From assembly GCA_036874045.1 (NCBI GenBank), contig CM072339.1, forward strand, positions 19,599,501 to 19,663,500: 64,000 nt of DNA. The letters run 5' to 3'. The first letter of the stretch is position 1, and the number at the start of each line of letters is the position of its first letter. This document shows, piece by piece, positions 37,187 to 48,639 of this stretch. The position numbers were made by a program, and so were the translations under genes. Source of the stretch: Cymodocea nodosa (taxonomy: Eukaryota > Streptophyta > Magnoliopsida > Alismatales > Cymodoceaceae). The notes under the pieces were generated by a model. That model was not told the origin of the DNA. It did not search any database and saw only the letters and a list, made by a program, of their open reading frames with translations.

Positions 37187-38016
37187 TGTATTAGTATTTA
37201 TGATTTAGATTACAATGCTTATTCATAGAAGCTAATTTATCGGCATATTATATAGTAATAATTAAACACAAAGATGTAATTAAGCAACTCCAAGGGATCT
37301 TTATTGCTCTTCCGGTCTTTATTCATGTCCTCCATTTGTTATATGTGATTTCTAGACTAGCACAATCGTATGTTTAGATATTTTTATTGATGTTATAACT
37401 TATATTGCAGGTTCTTAATGTTCTAGAAGCGACTGGTAGAAAATTAGAGGATTGACGCACTTCGCCCCACTCATCGTTAGGCTTGGGAAAGGAGCTTCTG
37501 TTATAAAAACCAATGTGCCTCGACGTTGGGAAAGATCCTGAAAGAGCAGCAGAGAGAACATATAAGCACTAGAAAAAAAGAACTGAAAGGAGAGAGCGAA
37601 GGAAGGAGGGGAAGATTTTTATCAAAAAAGGAAAAAGGAAGGAGGAGATGCCACCGCAAACTCCATGGAAGAACGACGCGAGGGTGGGTGCTCAGGTGTC
37701 CAATCGAGTTTCAAAAAAAAATTTAAAAAAATATATTAAAGATCGACGCGAACTCAAACCAATTTTCTAACATATACTATAACCTGACCCAATTCAACTT
37801 TTTAAATCAAGTCAAGCCTAGCCTACCTATTACGGGCCGAGCCACGCTGGCCCACGATGGCCCGGCCCATTGGACACCTTTATCACTCTATCTCTTCGTT
37901 CCTCTTGCCATATTCCATCCCCACTTTTCCCTGCAACTCCAAAGCCCACCCGTCCCCGTTCCGTTGGTCAACACTCTGTCCGTAAACAAAGAAAGGGTAA
38001 AGAAAACAATCTGTCT
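37187..38016. other. Unassigned region
   Basis: Has a 66-codon frame rich in Lys/Arg at 37526-37726 of no known family and a GGGCCGAGCC/GGCCCGGCCC block near 37835-37868. Probably retroelement-derived. No gene supported. Confidence 0.35.
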
Positions 38017-38385
38017 GTCTGCCTCCGCTAGTAAGGTCGGTCCGAGGCAGTGGCTCATTCCAAAGAATCGACTGTCCACCTCCACCCGTAAGGCCGGTTC
38101 CCTCCGAATCCTATCCGTCTGCGTCCGCCCATAAGGCTGGTCTGCAGCCGAAGCCTCTTCCAAAAGCTATTCGTCTGCCTCCGCCCGTAGGGTTCGTCCG
38201 CGGCGGCGGCTCCCTCCAAAAGTTGGCCATTCACCTTAGCCTAAACCCCGTCTACGGCGGTGACTCTCCAAACATCCACCGTCTACCTCGACCTAAGCGC
38301 CGTTGGTGGTAGCGATTCTCCAAACATCCACCGTCCGCCTCGGCCTAAACCCCGTCCGCCACGGCGATGCCTCAGCCAAGGAACC
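38017..38385. repeat. GC-rich minisatellite, about 46-58 bp period
   Basis: About seven diverged tandem units, each starting near GTCTGCCTCCGCCCGTAAGG or a variant (GTCCACCTCCACCCG, GTCTACCTCGACCTAAG, GTCCGCCTCGGCCTAA) and ending near CTCCAAA. Strikingly GC-rich within an AT-rich neighbourhood. Confidence 0.7.
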
Positions 38386-38429
38386 GAATTGGAGACGAAG
38401 ACGTGAACAAGCACCATCGAGAAGAGTGC

Positions 38430-40250
38430 AAGGGCAGTAAAAGGATGTGTATATTATATTTACGAAGAAGAGGAATACAAAAGGTACTTATACCCAACCA
38501 ATTACGTCTAAAATCTTCTCTAGATGCATGAACAAAACATGAGGCCTAAAATGATAAAATTAGAAAAGAACAAATCAAAGAATAACAACATAATCATCTC
38601 TTAACTGCCCCCCTCAAGTTGAATCGGAGAGAGCATAGGGAAAACTTGCACCAAAAGACCTTAAAAGCATTAACTCCTACAACTTTACTACTAATGCGAT
38701 GAATCTAAAAATGTTGTTTGTTGAGAAGTTCTCTTAAGAAATGAAGGTATATGTCAAAATGCTCAACCTAAGAATGATGAACAGGATTTGCAACCAATAT
38801 TATGATGCTAATGTTGTCGCACCATATTGTAGGAGTTTGAAAAAAGATCTTTAACTCTTGCATCAACATCCACAACCAAAGAACTTCACAAGCTGTTAGG
38901 ACCAATGCTCTACCTTTAGCCTTTGTACTTGAACGAGAAACTATAGATTGTTTCCGTGAACACCAAGAGATCAAATTATTGCCAAAGTAGATACAATAAC
39001 CTGTTTGTGAGTAGCGAGTGTTGGGGTCACCAGCCCAATCTGAGTTACTATAAGCCTCGAAAGGATGAGCAATGCTGAAAACCTGTAATTGGCTAGGAGA
39101 TGCCTTTTGATAGAGAAGTCCATGATCAATAGTATGTTTAAGGTATCTAATAACTCTCTTTGTAGCTTTCATGTGACCTAAAGAGGGAGATGACATAAAT
39201 TGACAAGCCTTATTTACTGAAAAAGAAACATCAGGCCTTGTCATGTAGAGATACTGTAAGGCTCCCAATAAACTTCTAAATTCAGATGGATTTGAAGAAT
39301 ATCATCACAAGATTTGGTTAATTTAGTACAAGTAGCTATAGGAGTAGCACAAGATTTTACTCCATCAAGCTTGAATCGTTTCAGCAAATCTATCAAGTAT
39401 TTACTTTGAGAGAAATGAAAAAATCCTTATCACGGTTTACCTCAACTCCAAGGAAATAATGAAGAGCACTAAGATCTCTTATAGCAACAAGTGAATTAAC
39501 AACAAAATCAATTTCTTACATAGAAGAACCTATGAGAATTACATCATCTACATAGACCAACATATAAGTAATTGATTTTCCAGTATCTCTAATAAAAAAA
39601 GATGCGTCACATTTCGCTGCTTGAAATCCCAACAACAAAAAAATGACTTAAGCCAATTAAACCATGCCCTTGGGACTTGCTTAAGTCCATATAATGCTTT
39701 CTTAAGTTTGCAAATATAACTAGGAAATTGAGAATGCTAAAAACCCGAAGGTTGATTCATGTAAATTTCTTCATCAATAGTGTCATGCAAGAAAGCATTA
39801 GATACATCTAATTGCTTAATAGGCCAATCATTGTTCAAAGCATGCCTTAATAATAATCTAATTGTTACATATTTTGTCACTGGACTATATGTTTCTATAT
39901 AATCCATCCCAAAACGTTGTGTAAAGCCTTATGCAACCAATTTGGCTTTTAATCTCTCCACTATTCCATTAGCATTTTCTTTAACTTGGAAAACACATCA
40001 ACTTCCTACAACATTAAATCTAATTAGCTTTGGTACTAATTCCCAAGTTGAATTTCTCATTAATGCATCATATTCTTCCTTCATTGTTGAATGCCAATCC
40101 TGATAAGAGAGAGCTTGAGCTATAGTTTTTGGTAGAGAATATAAGCTCATAACATCAAGTGCACATTAAGGATTAGACTTAAAGATGTCTCTTGATGCTT
40201 GTGTAATAGGGTGATTGATTGGCTAGGAATCTACTACTTTAGTAGGTGTA
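38430..40250 (-). mobile_element. Ty1/copia fragment with RNase H and reverse transcriptase
   Basis: The longest open piece, 38768-39268 on the minus strand, covers the end of reverse transcriptase and most of RNase H: LQYLYMTRPDVSFSVNKACQ, YSNSDWAGDPNTRYSQTGYC, and SRSSTKAKGRALVLTACEVLWL (family SSAEAEYRA region, altered). Farther upstream (to about 40200) are shattered reverse-transcriptase segments. A CCCCCCTCAAGTT block near 38609 is a minus-strand polypurine tract, with likely LTR sequence at about 38430-38606. No matching second LTR was found. Confidence 0.8.
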
Positions 40251-40349
40251 ACATAAAAGGAATTTTAGTCCTTGATTGGTTTAATTTATAACTAATAAAT
40301 CCTTTGTTGGCTTGAGATTTAAGATTTTCAAGATAATCAAATTCTAAGT

Positions 40350-41190
40350 CAAATTTTTATGACACCCTTAGAGTACTAGTTAGTTTTTCTAACTTAGTTT
40401 GACTTGAATTCTACTTAACAATTGTGAAATTTAACTTTTGCTCTCTCAATTTTAGTTTGTCAATTTCTAACTTAATATCATTTGTATTAATTCTCAGTTT
40501 TTCATTTTAAGATTTTATTTTTAATTTCTCAGCATTTATATTATGTATTTGTTCATGCAAAATAAAATCATTAAATTTCAATCTATGCAAATCTACAGTA
40601 TACTTTTCATTATCACATTTAAATTTTTCTAAGTTATAGATAGGAAATAATTTTCTTCTTCCATAGTAGATAAAAAATTTCTGATATTCTTATTTTCTAA
40701 TTTGCAAGCTTTAAGTTTATGCAATAATATATTATAAGCACATAATAATTTATTAAAGTCAAAATTTAAATGATTTTTAAGATCATAAATTACCTCAAAC
40801 TCGTTTATCATGAAGTACATGTTAGCTACATCTTCTAACTCTTGTTCTTTTTTTGAATATGAGGATTTTGATGATGATTCCTCAATTTTAAACTCTTCTG
40901 ACATGTCATACCAAGTGACTTTTAAAGTTTTTTTCTTGTAAAATTTTTTAAGTTTTTTGAGTTTTCTTCTTCTGATTTGTCTTACTTTATTTTTTATTTT
41001 TCTTTATAAGATAGTTTGGAGAAAGATGTTTAGGTTTTTTACAGTTGTAACATACATACTTTTTAGATGAAGAATTATTTTCATTCATAGATTTTGATGT
41101 TGAGGTTTTGTCCTTTTTATTCTTTTGTTATCTCTTAACTTTCTATGTTTTCTTGAATTTCGTAATCAACAAAATCAAATCCTCATTAGA
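40350..41190 (-). mobile_element. SIRE/Maximus-like gag fragment
   Basis: The minus strand encodes a long, charged, coiled-coil-like stretch (40629-40904, with EESSSKSSYSKKEQELEDV and KLKACKLENKNIRNFL). Upstream of it is a zinc-knuckle-like CYNCKKPKHLSPNY near 41010-41055, in which the last Cys is Tyr. This order is typical of the gag end of SIRE-type copia elements. It does not join in frame to the reverse-transcriptase piece to its left, so two elements may be juxtaposed. Confidence 0.55.
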
Positions 41191-41229
41191 ATTAGTTAAT
41201 ATATTAGAATTTAAATTAATTTTATCTAA

Positions 41230-42345
41230 TATGTGATCATGAGTAGTTACAGGAATTGCATCGGAAACCTACGTTGCATGATTCATATCCATAATCTCTA
41301 TTATAGAATAAAGAAAGGATTACAATCATTGATGCACAGGAGAGAAGAATACAACTATTCAAATTGGCACCAATTGTTATTGAAAAGAAATATAAAAGAA
41401 CTAAAATAAATTTAGTAAAAAGGGACGAGGAGTGCTCACTACAGAGAGCATCAAATGTCCCTTGAGATATCCTTCTTTTGTCATCATCCACCATTCATTG
41501 AAGGTCTGTGGAGCCATTTCTAGTGTCTAGTCGATTTTGATCATACCACGGTAATTGACAATTATTGTAGATGAGTGATCATATAATAGAAAGGGAATAT
41601 TTCTTCACCAAGCACTAACTCATCTCTCAAAAGAAAATTAAAGCTTCCAGCCTTAGTGTCAAGTTGATGTCAATTTACCAAAGAGGAGATCACCTTACAA
41701 AGGTCTAGATTCATAATCTAATAAAGAGAGAAGCGTTTGATAGTAAGTGATTCAATCTTTAGAGGTGTAACCACGTCGCATATAAGGTTAGAAGTTGTTA
41801 ATTTTCAATAGTGAGCACTACCATTTATTTATCGTCCACCATAAAGAAGATTAACATTAATGTTTTTAGTTAAATAGGTACCATTTTTTGTTTATGTATT
41901 ATTTGTGTTTGTACTATTTGTTTATGATTATTAAATGTTTTGTATTTACTTCTCATTTTAATATAAAACTATATAACTTTATTTTGGAAAGTAGTTAATG
42001 TTAAATCTCTGAAATCATGTCTTGATTGATTGCTATTTGAGATCATTTAGATGTTAAATCTATTCATTGTTAAATTTGAGATAAGTAGCAATCAAAATGA
42101 GTAAAGCGAGGTGTTTGCATTCTTTGGGATTACCTAATGGTTGGTCGAATCTAGGTGCAAACAATCGTAATGAACTTAAGTCCATAGACTTGTCCGTTGA
42201 GTTAAGTGTTAACTCAATGAAGTAAGAGACTTAATTAATAAAATACTATCACCAGCTAAAATCAACCTAGAAACTGATTCTAATCACTACTTGTGGTTTG
42301 ACCTATACTTACATATTTTTGCAACAGATGTACACTTGTAGTTAA
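41230..42345 (+). mobile_element. LTR-like block, copy 1
   Basis: Diverged copy of the block at 46.7-48.5 kb. Shared landmarks in order: AGGAATTGCATCG (AGGAATTCAATCG), AGGTCTGTG, GAGTGATCA, ATTGGCCGAAT/TTGGTCGAAT, TCCGTTGAGTTAA, and an end region GACCTATACTT followed by CACTTG.AGTTAA. Structure and ending suggest an LTR plus a little internal sequence, family uncertain. Its right end runs into the truncated prenyltransferase copy 2. Confidence 0.5.
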
Positions 42346-42379
42346 GTAAATGAACGAATTTAAGTAAATTGAGTCTCGT

Positions 42380-42995
42380 TTGCGCCGACTCCTCGTTTGC
42401 GCTGGCACGCAACTGATGCGTCTGCGTTGGGTTCTTGGGCGTGGATCGGATGGGGGAGGCGTTGCCGGGCTGATCGAGAAGCGAGTGATAAAATGTTCCA
42501 CTCAGCGCCTGTGTGTGAATGCTGGCGCTTTGCTTTCTGTGCAATCTGAACATAGCAAATTAATTCCATGCCCATTTAATTGCTTGTTAGTTTGTCTGAT
42601 GTCTGATCACAGCTAACTAATTAATAGATGTTGCCGTTGAATCGGAAGAAAAAAAGCCTACTATATACGACTAATTTTGATCTTTTTCTCCATCAAGCAA
42701 GTGGTTCGATCACCATAACATATGTAAGTACCTTTGGCTTGGAGGTGTTGGAACCGAGAATGTTGTTGTCGGCACAGCACCTGCAAACAGATTCATTATA
42801 CACCTGTGGTAAGATATATCTACTTGTAACATTTATATTTAACTAGATCTATTTCATTTTCTTTAAGCCTGTGATTTTAAGGTCTGGTGATTCACCACCA
42901 TCGCCGTCGTTTTCAGGAATGGAAGAAGAAGAAGAAGTAATACCTTTTGGCAGCAGCAAGGCAGACAGGGTGTGGCAGTATTGCTTGGGGAACAT
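42380..42995 (-). pseudogene. Truncated prenyltransferase, copy 2 (exons 1, 2 and part of 3)
   Basis: Same structure as copy 1: exons 42944-42995, 42732-42780 and a partial exon 3 at 42380-42545, with start codon, splice sites and frames intact and truncation at the same base. The fused tail runs into the LTR-like block on its left. Confidence 0.88.
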
Positions 42996-43110
42996 GTTTA
43001 TGGATGGAAGAAATAACAATGGAAGCTAAGCTAAAATGAAACGGAGGTTTTCTTGTTCTTGTCACTAATCCTTTTGGTTGAGATGAGGCCTAGAGCTCAA
43101 ACTCCGCTTC

Positions 43111-43118
43111 TATTTATA
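43111..43118 (-). promoter_or_regulatory. TATA box of truncated prenyltransferase copy 2
   Basis: TATAAATA on the minus strand about 115 bp upstream of the exon 1 ATG, identical to copy 1. Confidence 0.55.
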
Positions 43119-43449
43119 ACTCAACGATCGATATTACTAGTCCCAGAAACCACCAAATGATTGTTAAAACAAATAAATACAACCATGGGCATGGGCATAG
43201 CTACTCCCTGATGCCTCCGGCCTTCCCGCCCCTTCTCCCTTTACAAAATCATCCTTTAGTGTTCCAGGCACGAACTCACACGTCAAGATCCGTCACCATC
43301 AAGATCTTTGGGATCCAGCTGCCGTGAGAAATTTTTCGGCAGGGAGGAATACGTGACACGTTGGAACACCGTTGAGTCAGCCTGCACCAAAGGGGCGGCG
43401 GTGGCGGGCGACGAGTGTTGGTATCCCCTACGATTTTGCATCTCTAAAT

Positions 43450-46400
43450 GGGTAGATAAATTCTAACCCATTTGGAAAATTAGCTTCTATTAAGTAAAAT
43501 TTACCTACATCAAAACAATTATTAGTCTAAATATAATTTAAATTATGTTTGAATTTTTTCAAAAATATTTACTAGGTAAAACTAGAAGTCCATTAGGTTG
43601 AGATATTACATCTTAAAGTACTCTAGCATCAATAGATCTTGTCCATCAAGTATGAATATAAATAAATTTCATGTTAAAATTACAAGTTACCAATAAAGTT
43701 TTTGATACATCATTTTTATTCTTAAATTTTGCTGTTTCTTCTCTATAGATGGTTGCTTTTATATGTGTATTATCTGTTACATCAATACAATTTTGTTAAC
43801 AAATACAAGAGAAGAATTATATAAAATAAGATTAATGTTTCAAAAAATAAAAAATGGTAATAGTAGTTTACCTTGAAGTATGGGAAGACATTTATATCAT
43901 TACAGATTTGTCTATGTGTTGATGATGAATGTTTAGCTACTATACCATTCAATATCTCATTGAATACATGACTAATAGTGTAACTTAGAACGATGAAATA
44001 TTTCTCGTGTTACTTCATATCTTTAATTTTATCCAACTATTACTAAAAATAATGTTAATTTCTCCTTCATAGTAATGTTATTATCATCATGTACTACTCC
44101 CTCATTTCTCAAAAAATCACAAAATTGTAGGAATATAGATGAACTCATATAATATATTTTCCTACAATTATATGCTTGCTTTGGTAAATTTAGATCTAAT
44201 AATATTTTAACTAATCTTGCCCTTCTTCTTTGTTGTAGATGCGATTAGTAATCATTAAAATAATACTAGAATGATATGCAATTGTACTAAAAAAACTCCA
44301 CAAATACATCATTATCTTTCGCTTTTCCTCTTATTCTTCTAATAATAGCCTCAACTAGTGGTTGCTTTCCTTTAAATTCATTTGCAAAGAATATCACCTA
44401 TAAAAACATCATCATGTATGTTACTTGATTAATAAGAGTTTATCAGAACCTATAAAAATAACATTATATTATCACATCACATCAACAACATAAAAGTTTA
44501 TCATATCAAACATCAACATAAGAGTTTATCACATTACATAAAACAACATTAAAGTTTATCACAAAATACAATAACATCAACAACTCTTTAAAATATTAAC
44601 ATAATCTACAACAAGTTCTTTACATCAACTTAAATAAAATGTCAACCATACTAAAATTGTTTTCACATTTTTGTACTTTGTAATAATTTAGTTGCTTTAA
44701 ATTGCTCATTATCGGTAAGCTCAGATAATGAAAATAGTATATTCATCACATTTTTAGTTTTCCTTGATGATATATGTTGTATATACAACCTTTCTTGTTG
44801 TACTTTATATAATCTAAAGATGATTTTCAACCTTTTTTTTTCAACTTTATATAATCCATCCATTATTTCTAACCTATGTGTGCTCTGCGATCATCTCTTT
44901 CAAAATATTCTCTAAATGTACCTATCATATCTTGAACTACATTAGACATTATCTCTTGTGACTTTTGAAAAGACTTTTGTATTTTGATAATGTAAAAACT
45001 TATATGAGGAGCTTTTGTATTTCACTAGTATAGATGCATAGGCTAGACAAAAGATAAACATGTTAGACAGATGCTACACAAGTTAGTTACAATATTCTTT
45101 GAAAGAACTCACTAAGTTAAGGAACAACTCATTGAGTTAGGTAACTTAACATGTATAAATAGAGGGAAGAACTCATTGAGTTAGGTAACTCAACATGTAT
45201 TTACAAGTTTACAAGGTAACAAAAATCATTGAGTTAGTAAAAAGTATGTGTAGCCAACTAAAAATATCATGTGATAGAATAGAAGGAAGAACTTGTTGAG
45301 TTAGGTAACTCAATGTGTATTTATAGACTTACAAGGTAGTACAATTCTTTGAGTTAGCATAGCTTAACGTGTAGTTACAAAGACAAGGAAGAAATAGATC
45401 TCATGTGCACAACTCATTAAGTTAGTAATAACTTAACTTAATGACTTGAAAAGAGGATGTTAAAGACAGATTTCATGTGTACAACAAAGGAATCTCACAT
45501 GATAGAACTCGTTGAGTTAACATAACTCAATGTTTATTTATAGAGATAAGGAAAAACAACTCATTAAGTTAATAATAAGTTATCGACCTGGAAGAAGATT
45601 GGTAGAAAGCTATTTAACAAGATATCAAATAGTAACTTACTATTTATAAGACTGTCAAGAATCAAGTACAATAGATTATTGTCATTGAAAATTAGCAATA
45701 CAACATATTCTATAATATTGAAGATCAAGTAATGCAGATTGATATCGTTGAAGATAACATGATCTTTGGAATTACAGATATAAATATAATTAGATCATTT
45801 AACAAGAAATTAAGAGAGAGAAAGAAAATATTGCAGATCATTTACTATTACAAAAGAAAGTATAATTCAGATTATATACAATAAAAAATAGATTGAGAAT
45901 GTGTCAAAGATGAAAATATAAGAAGATTATCAAAACTCTTCTTGCATTGAAAGTCAGATTCGAGAAGGATCATTAGTTTGTGACTTTAATCAGAAAGGTA
46001 CATAAAGTGTTGATTCGTGACTTCGACTTGAAAACCTCTCAAGGTTAGTTGCAGAGCTTCAACTTGAAAGCTCGTGAATTATAAGTTGAGAGTTTCAACC
46101 TAAAAGCTCAAGACATTGGTTCTTGCTTTGACTTAAAATTAAGTGCATGTAAGTGTTGAAATACATAGTGAAGCTAAAGTGATTCTTAGAGTTGGACTAA
46201 CTAAGTTGGTAAATCACCTAAAAATTCCTTGTGTTCTTTTATTTTATTTTCATTATACATGTTTCATTTATCTATTTGTGAATATACTCCAACCATATAA
46301 GTTAGAAATAATTTTAATTAGGTATATACCATCATTCACCCCTCATCTAGTGAGCCATTTAGTCCTAACAAATTTGCATATGGCTGAGATCACTTGCGCT

Positions 46401-46690
46401 TCTTAAACACATTTATTTTGGACGTATTTGTTAATGAAGAATTTGTTTACATTTGAGGGGTGTCTTCAATTGGAACTTCATCAAATACTAGAGTGAATGT
46501 ACCATTATTGTCATTATTTAAAGTGACATTTATATCTTCTTCAAGTATTGCACATTCTTTAGGATGTTTTGTTTGAGAACCAGATGTCATACTATGTTCA
46601 AAAATTGTTTTAAGTTGCTCGTAGATAGAGCAAAGTCTCCTTTACATTTCCACTCCCACTATTTGTGGAATAATCAAATTTTTAAAATTT
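43450..46690 (-). mobile_element. PIF/Harbinger element, split by a solo LTR
   Basis: From 43450 to 44965 the minus strand follows the element at 60.9-62.5 kb. The transposase part ends near 44420. The second-gene part at 44663-44863 ends LFSLSELTDNEQFKATKLL, comparable with LLSLTNLTEEEKYKAMQLL at 62.2 kb. After the LTR insertion, 46371-46690 resumes with second-gene sequence (EEDINVTLNNDNNGTFTL). Stops interrupt the transposase. Confidence 0.65.
44966..46370. mobile_element. Solo LTR (SIRE-like), nested in the PIF/Harbinger element
   Basis: A diverged relative of the LTR at 58795-60491. Both have GTATTTTGATAATG near the start, GAAGGATCATT, TTCGACTTGAAA and similar near the end, then TTCACCCCTCATCTAGTGA and a CTAACA terminus. 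The flanks ACTTT (44961-44965) and AATTT (46371-46375) could be a mutated 5-bp target duplication. It contains several TTGAGTTA..TAACTCAA palindromes (45176-45193, 45296-45313). Confidence 0.65.
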
Positions 46691-47033
46691 ATACTCCCAC
46701 CATTCATGGGTGATGTTTAGAATGAAAAAGTGCATATTATTAACGGTTAAATGATGGTTAATTGCATAATATTTAGCTTATCATATGAGAATTAAGCCAT
46801 TATGTTATAATTGCACTGTTATATGCTTTAATTGAAGAATCTGCTTAATTTTGGGGAATTAATGTTAATTTAGTACATTTATGAACTGTCGGTAAGTTAC
46901 AGGCTGTGAAATTCTTAAGTATCCGAAAATGCATCTAAGCATCGGATAGTTATACCTATAACTCTCCGAAATGTTATTTTATGTTTAAACTGCTACTGAC
47001 ACGTGTCGAGAGCTGGTAGATTTACTTAAGTTA

Positions 47034-47288
47034 TAACTCGTTAAGTTAGCATAATTGTACGCATTGAGTTACATGAATATACACTAAGGTAACGCGTTAG
47101 GTTAGCGGCTTATTTCTTTATTGCATGTATTTTATGCACGTGTTGAATTTAAATGCTTTAGAATATCACGTGAGATGCACATGTTTAACTCGTTAAGTTA
47201 GTATAACTGCACGCGTTGAGTTACATGAATATACACTAAGGTAACGCATTAGGTTAACAGCTTATTTCTTTATTGCATGTATTTTATA
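47034..47288. repeat. 152-bp tandem duplication within the LTR-like block
   Basis: TAACTCGTTAAGTTAG starts at 47034 and again at 47186, followed by matching TACATGAATATACACTAAGG and TTATTTCTTTATTGCATGTA blocks. The second unit is partial (about 100 bp). Confidence 0.85.
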
Positions 47289-48301
47289 ATTATTTTCTAA
47301 AATGCCACTGTAGCAGTTGTAGGAACAGACAGTTGGAAGGAAAAACCACGTTTGCACGTATCACGCAGGAATTCAATCGCACATAGAGAAGGAAGCATCG
47401 CCGTTGATCTGAAGGAAGGAAATCCAACCGATCATTCAAGCAGAAGCAGCTACTATTGAAGAAATATAAAAGAAAAGAAGAAAAAAAGAAGAAAGTGTGA
47501 TCGATGGACGGAGTGTATACAGAGGAGGAGCATCAAGCTTTCTGCAGACAATATTGGCGATTCTCCAAAGTATCACACCAACCATCGTATCACCACCATA
47601 ATCACCAATCATCGGAGGTCTGTGAGGATACTTGCCTGATGTCGGGTCGATTCTGAGCCAAACACAGTGCCTGACAACCACTGTGAAGAGTGATCACGTC
47701 GCGGGAAGGGAAGACATTTTCGCTAAGCGTCGACTCATATTTCAGGAGATCGTAAAGCTTTTAGCCTTGGCTTCGGGTTGATGCCTGTATGCTGAAGAGG
47801 AGATCATCTTGCAATTCTGGACTCGCGATTCTATAGGGAGAGGAGACAGAATTGTAAGTGGTTTAATTTTCAGTGGTGTAATTGCGTTGCAAGTAGTGTC
47901 GAAAGTATTTACTGTCAAGTGAGATTACTTTACATTTCACCTTTCGCCCATTTCCATGTTCACATCAAAACAAAAATACCAAAAACAATTTATCTTTGTT
48001 TGTATGTTGTATTTGAGTGTTGTATTATTTGTGTTGTATCGTGATTAATGTTATCTGTATCAGTTTTATGATTGTTTTATGTTAGTTTTAATTTTACAGT
48101 TTACTGAAATTGGTTCGTACAAAAAAACTTAAAGATTTTAATGGTTACTGTTTGAATCATCTGAATGTTAGTATTGCTTAATGATAAATCCAATGTTAAC
48201 TAGCATTAAAAAGCTTAATTGATGTTATTTACAATTTGTGAAATCACCCAATGATTGGCCGAATTCCTCTGTAAATAGCAGTATTATAAAGAAGAGACAG
48301 G

Positions 48302-48394
48302 CTCGTGGAGTTAACTTAAGTCCACGAGGATAGTCCGTTGAGTTAGCCATAACTCAACGAACTTAGTCCGTTGAGTTAACTGTAACTCAACGGA
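48302..48394. other. Three consecutive perfect hairpins
   Basis: CTCGTGGA (48302) pairs with TCCACGAG (48321). CGTTGAGTTA (48336) pairs with TAACTCAACG (48350), loop GCCA. TCCGTTGAGTTA (48367) pairs with TAACTCAACGGA (48383), loop ACTG. All stems are perfect. A related hairpin, TTGAGTTAA..TTAACTCAA, is kept in the diverged copy near 42200. Confidence 0.85.
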
Positions 48395-48639
48395 GTGCTT
48401 ATTGAATATAAATTTGAATTGTTCACAATCAAACATTTCTTAAATTTGTCAGCAATTCCCTGTGAGATCGACCTATACTTGCACAATGATACAATAGACA
48501 CTGTGCACTTGCAGTTAAAGTATAAATTGGAATTAATATCTAAATTGTATTAAAGGTTGTTTGTTTACTTTTAAAAGAAAGAATAGACATAAAGATAAAT
48601 TAACTAAGTAAAAATAGAAGTAACAAATCCAAGTTTTTC

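Larger units (their letters stand above)
42334..44686. repeat. 2.35-kb duplicated segment, copy 2
   Basis: Partner of 33663-36016. Here the left end is continuous with a longer retroelement block, and the right end with the rest of a PIF/Harbinger element, whereas copy 1 is cut at both places. Confidence 0.92.
46691..48530 (+). mobile_element. LTR-like block, copy 2
   Basis: About 1.8 kb, related to 41230-42345. It ends with CCTGTGAGATCGACCTATAC and GTGCACTTGCAGTTAA. The interior has a 152-bp tandem duplication, CACGTG boxes at 47000, 47137 and 47167, and three strong hairpins at 48302-48394. No protein-coding domain seen. Confidence 0.5.

Noticed and set aside
45100-45560. Regularly repeated TTGAGTTAGGTAACTCAA motifs considered as a CRISPR-like array
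   Set aside because: Spacing and repeats are irregular and lie within an LTR of a plant genome; better explained as hairpins of the LTR family.
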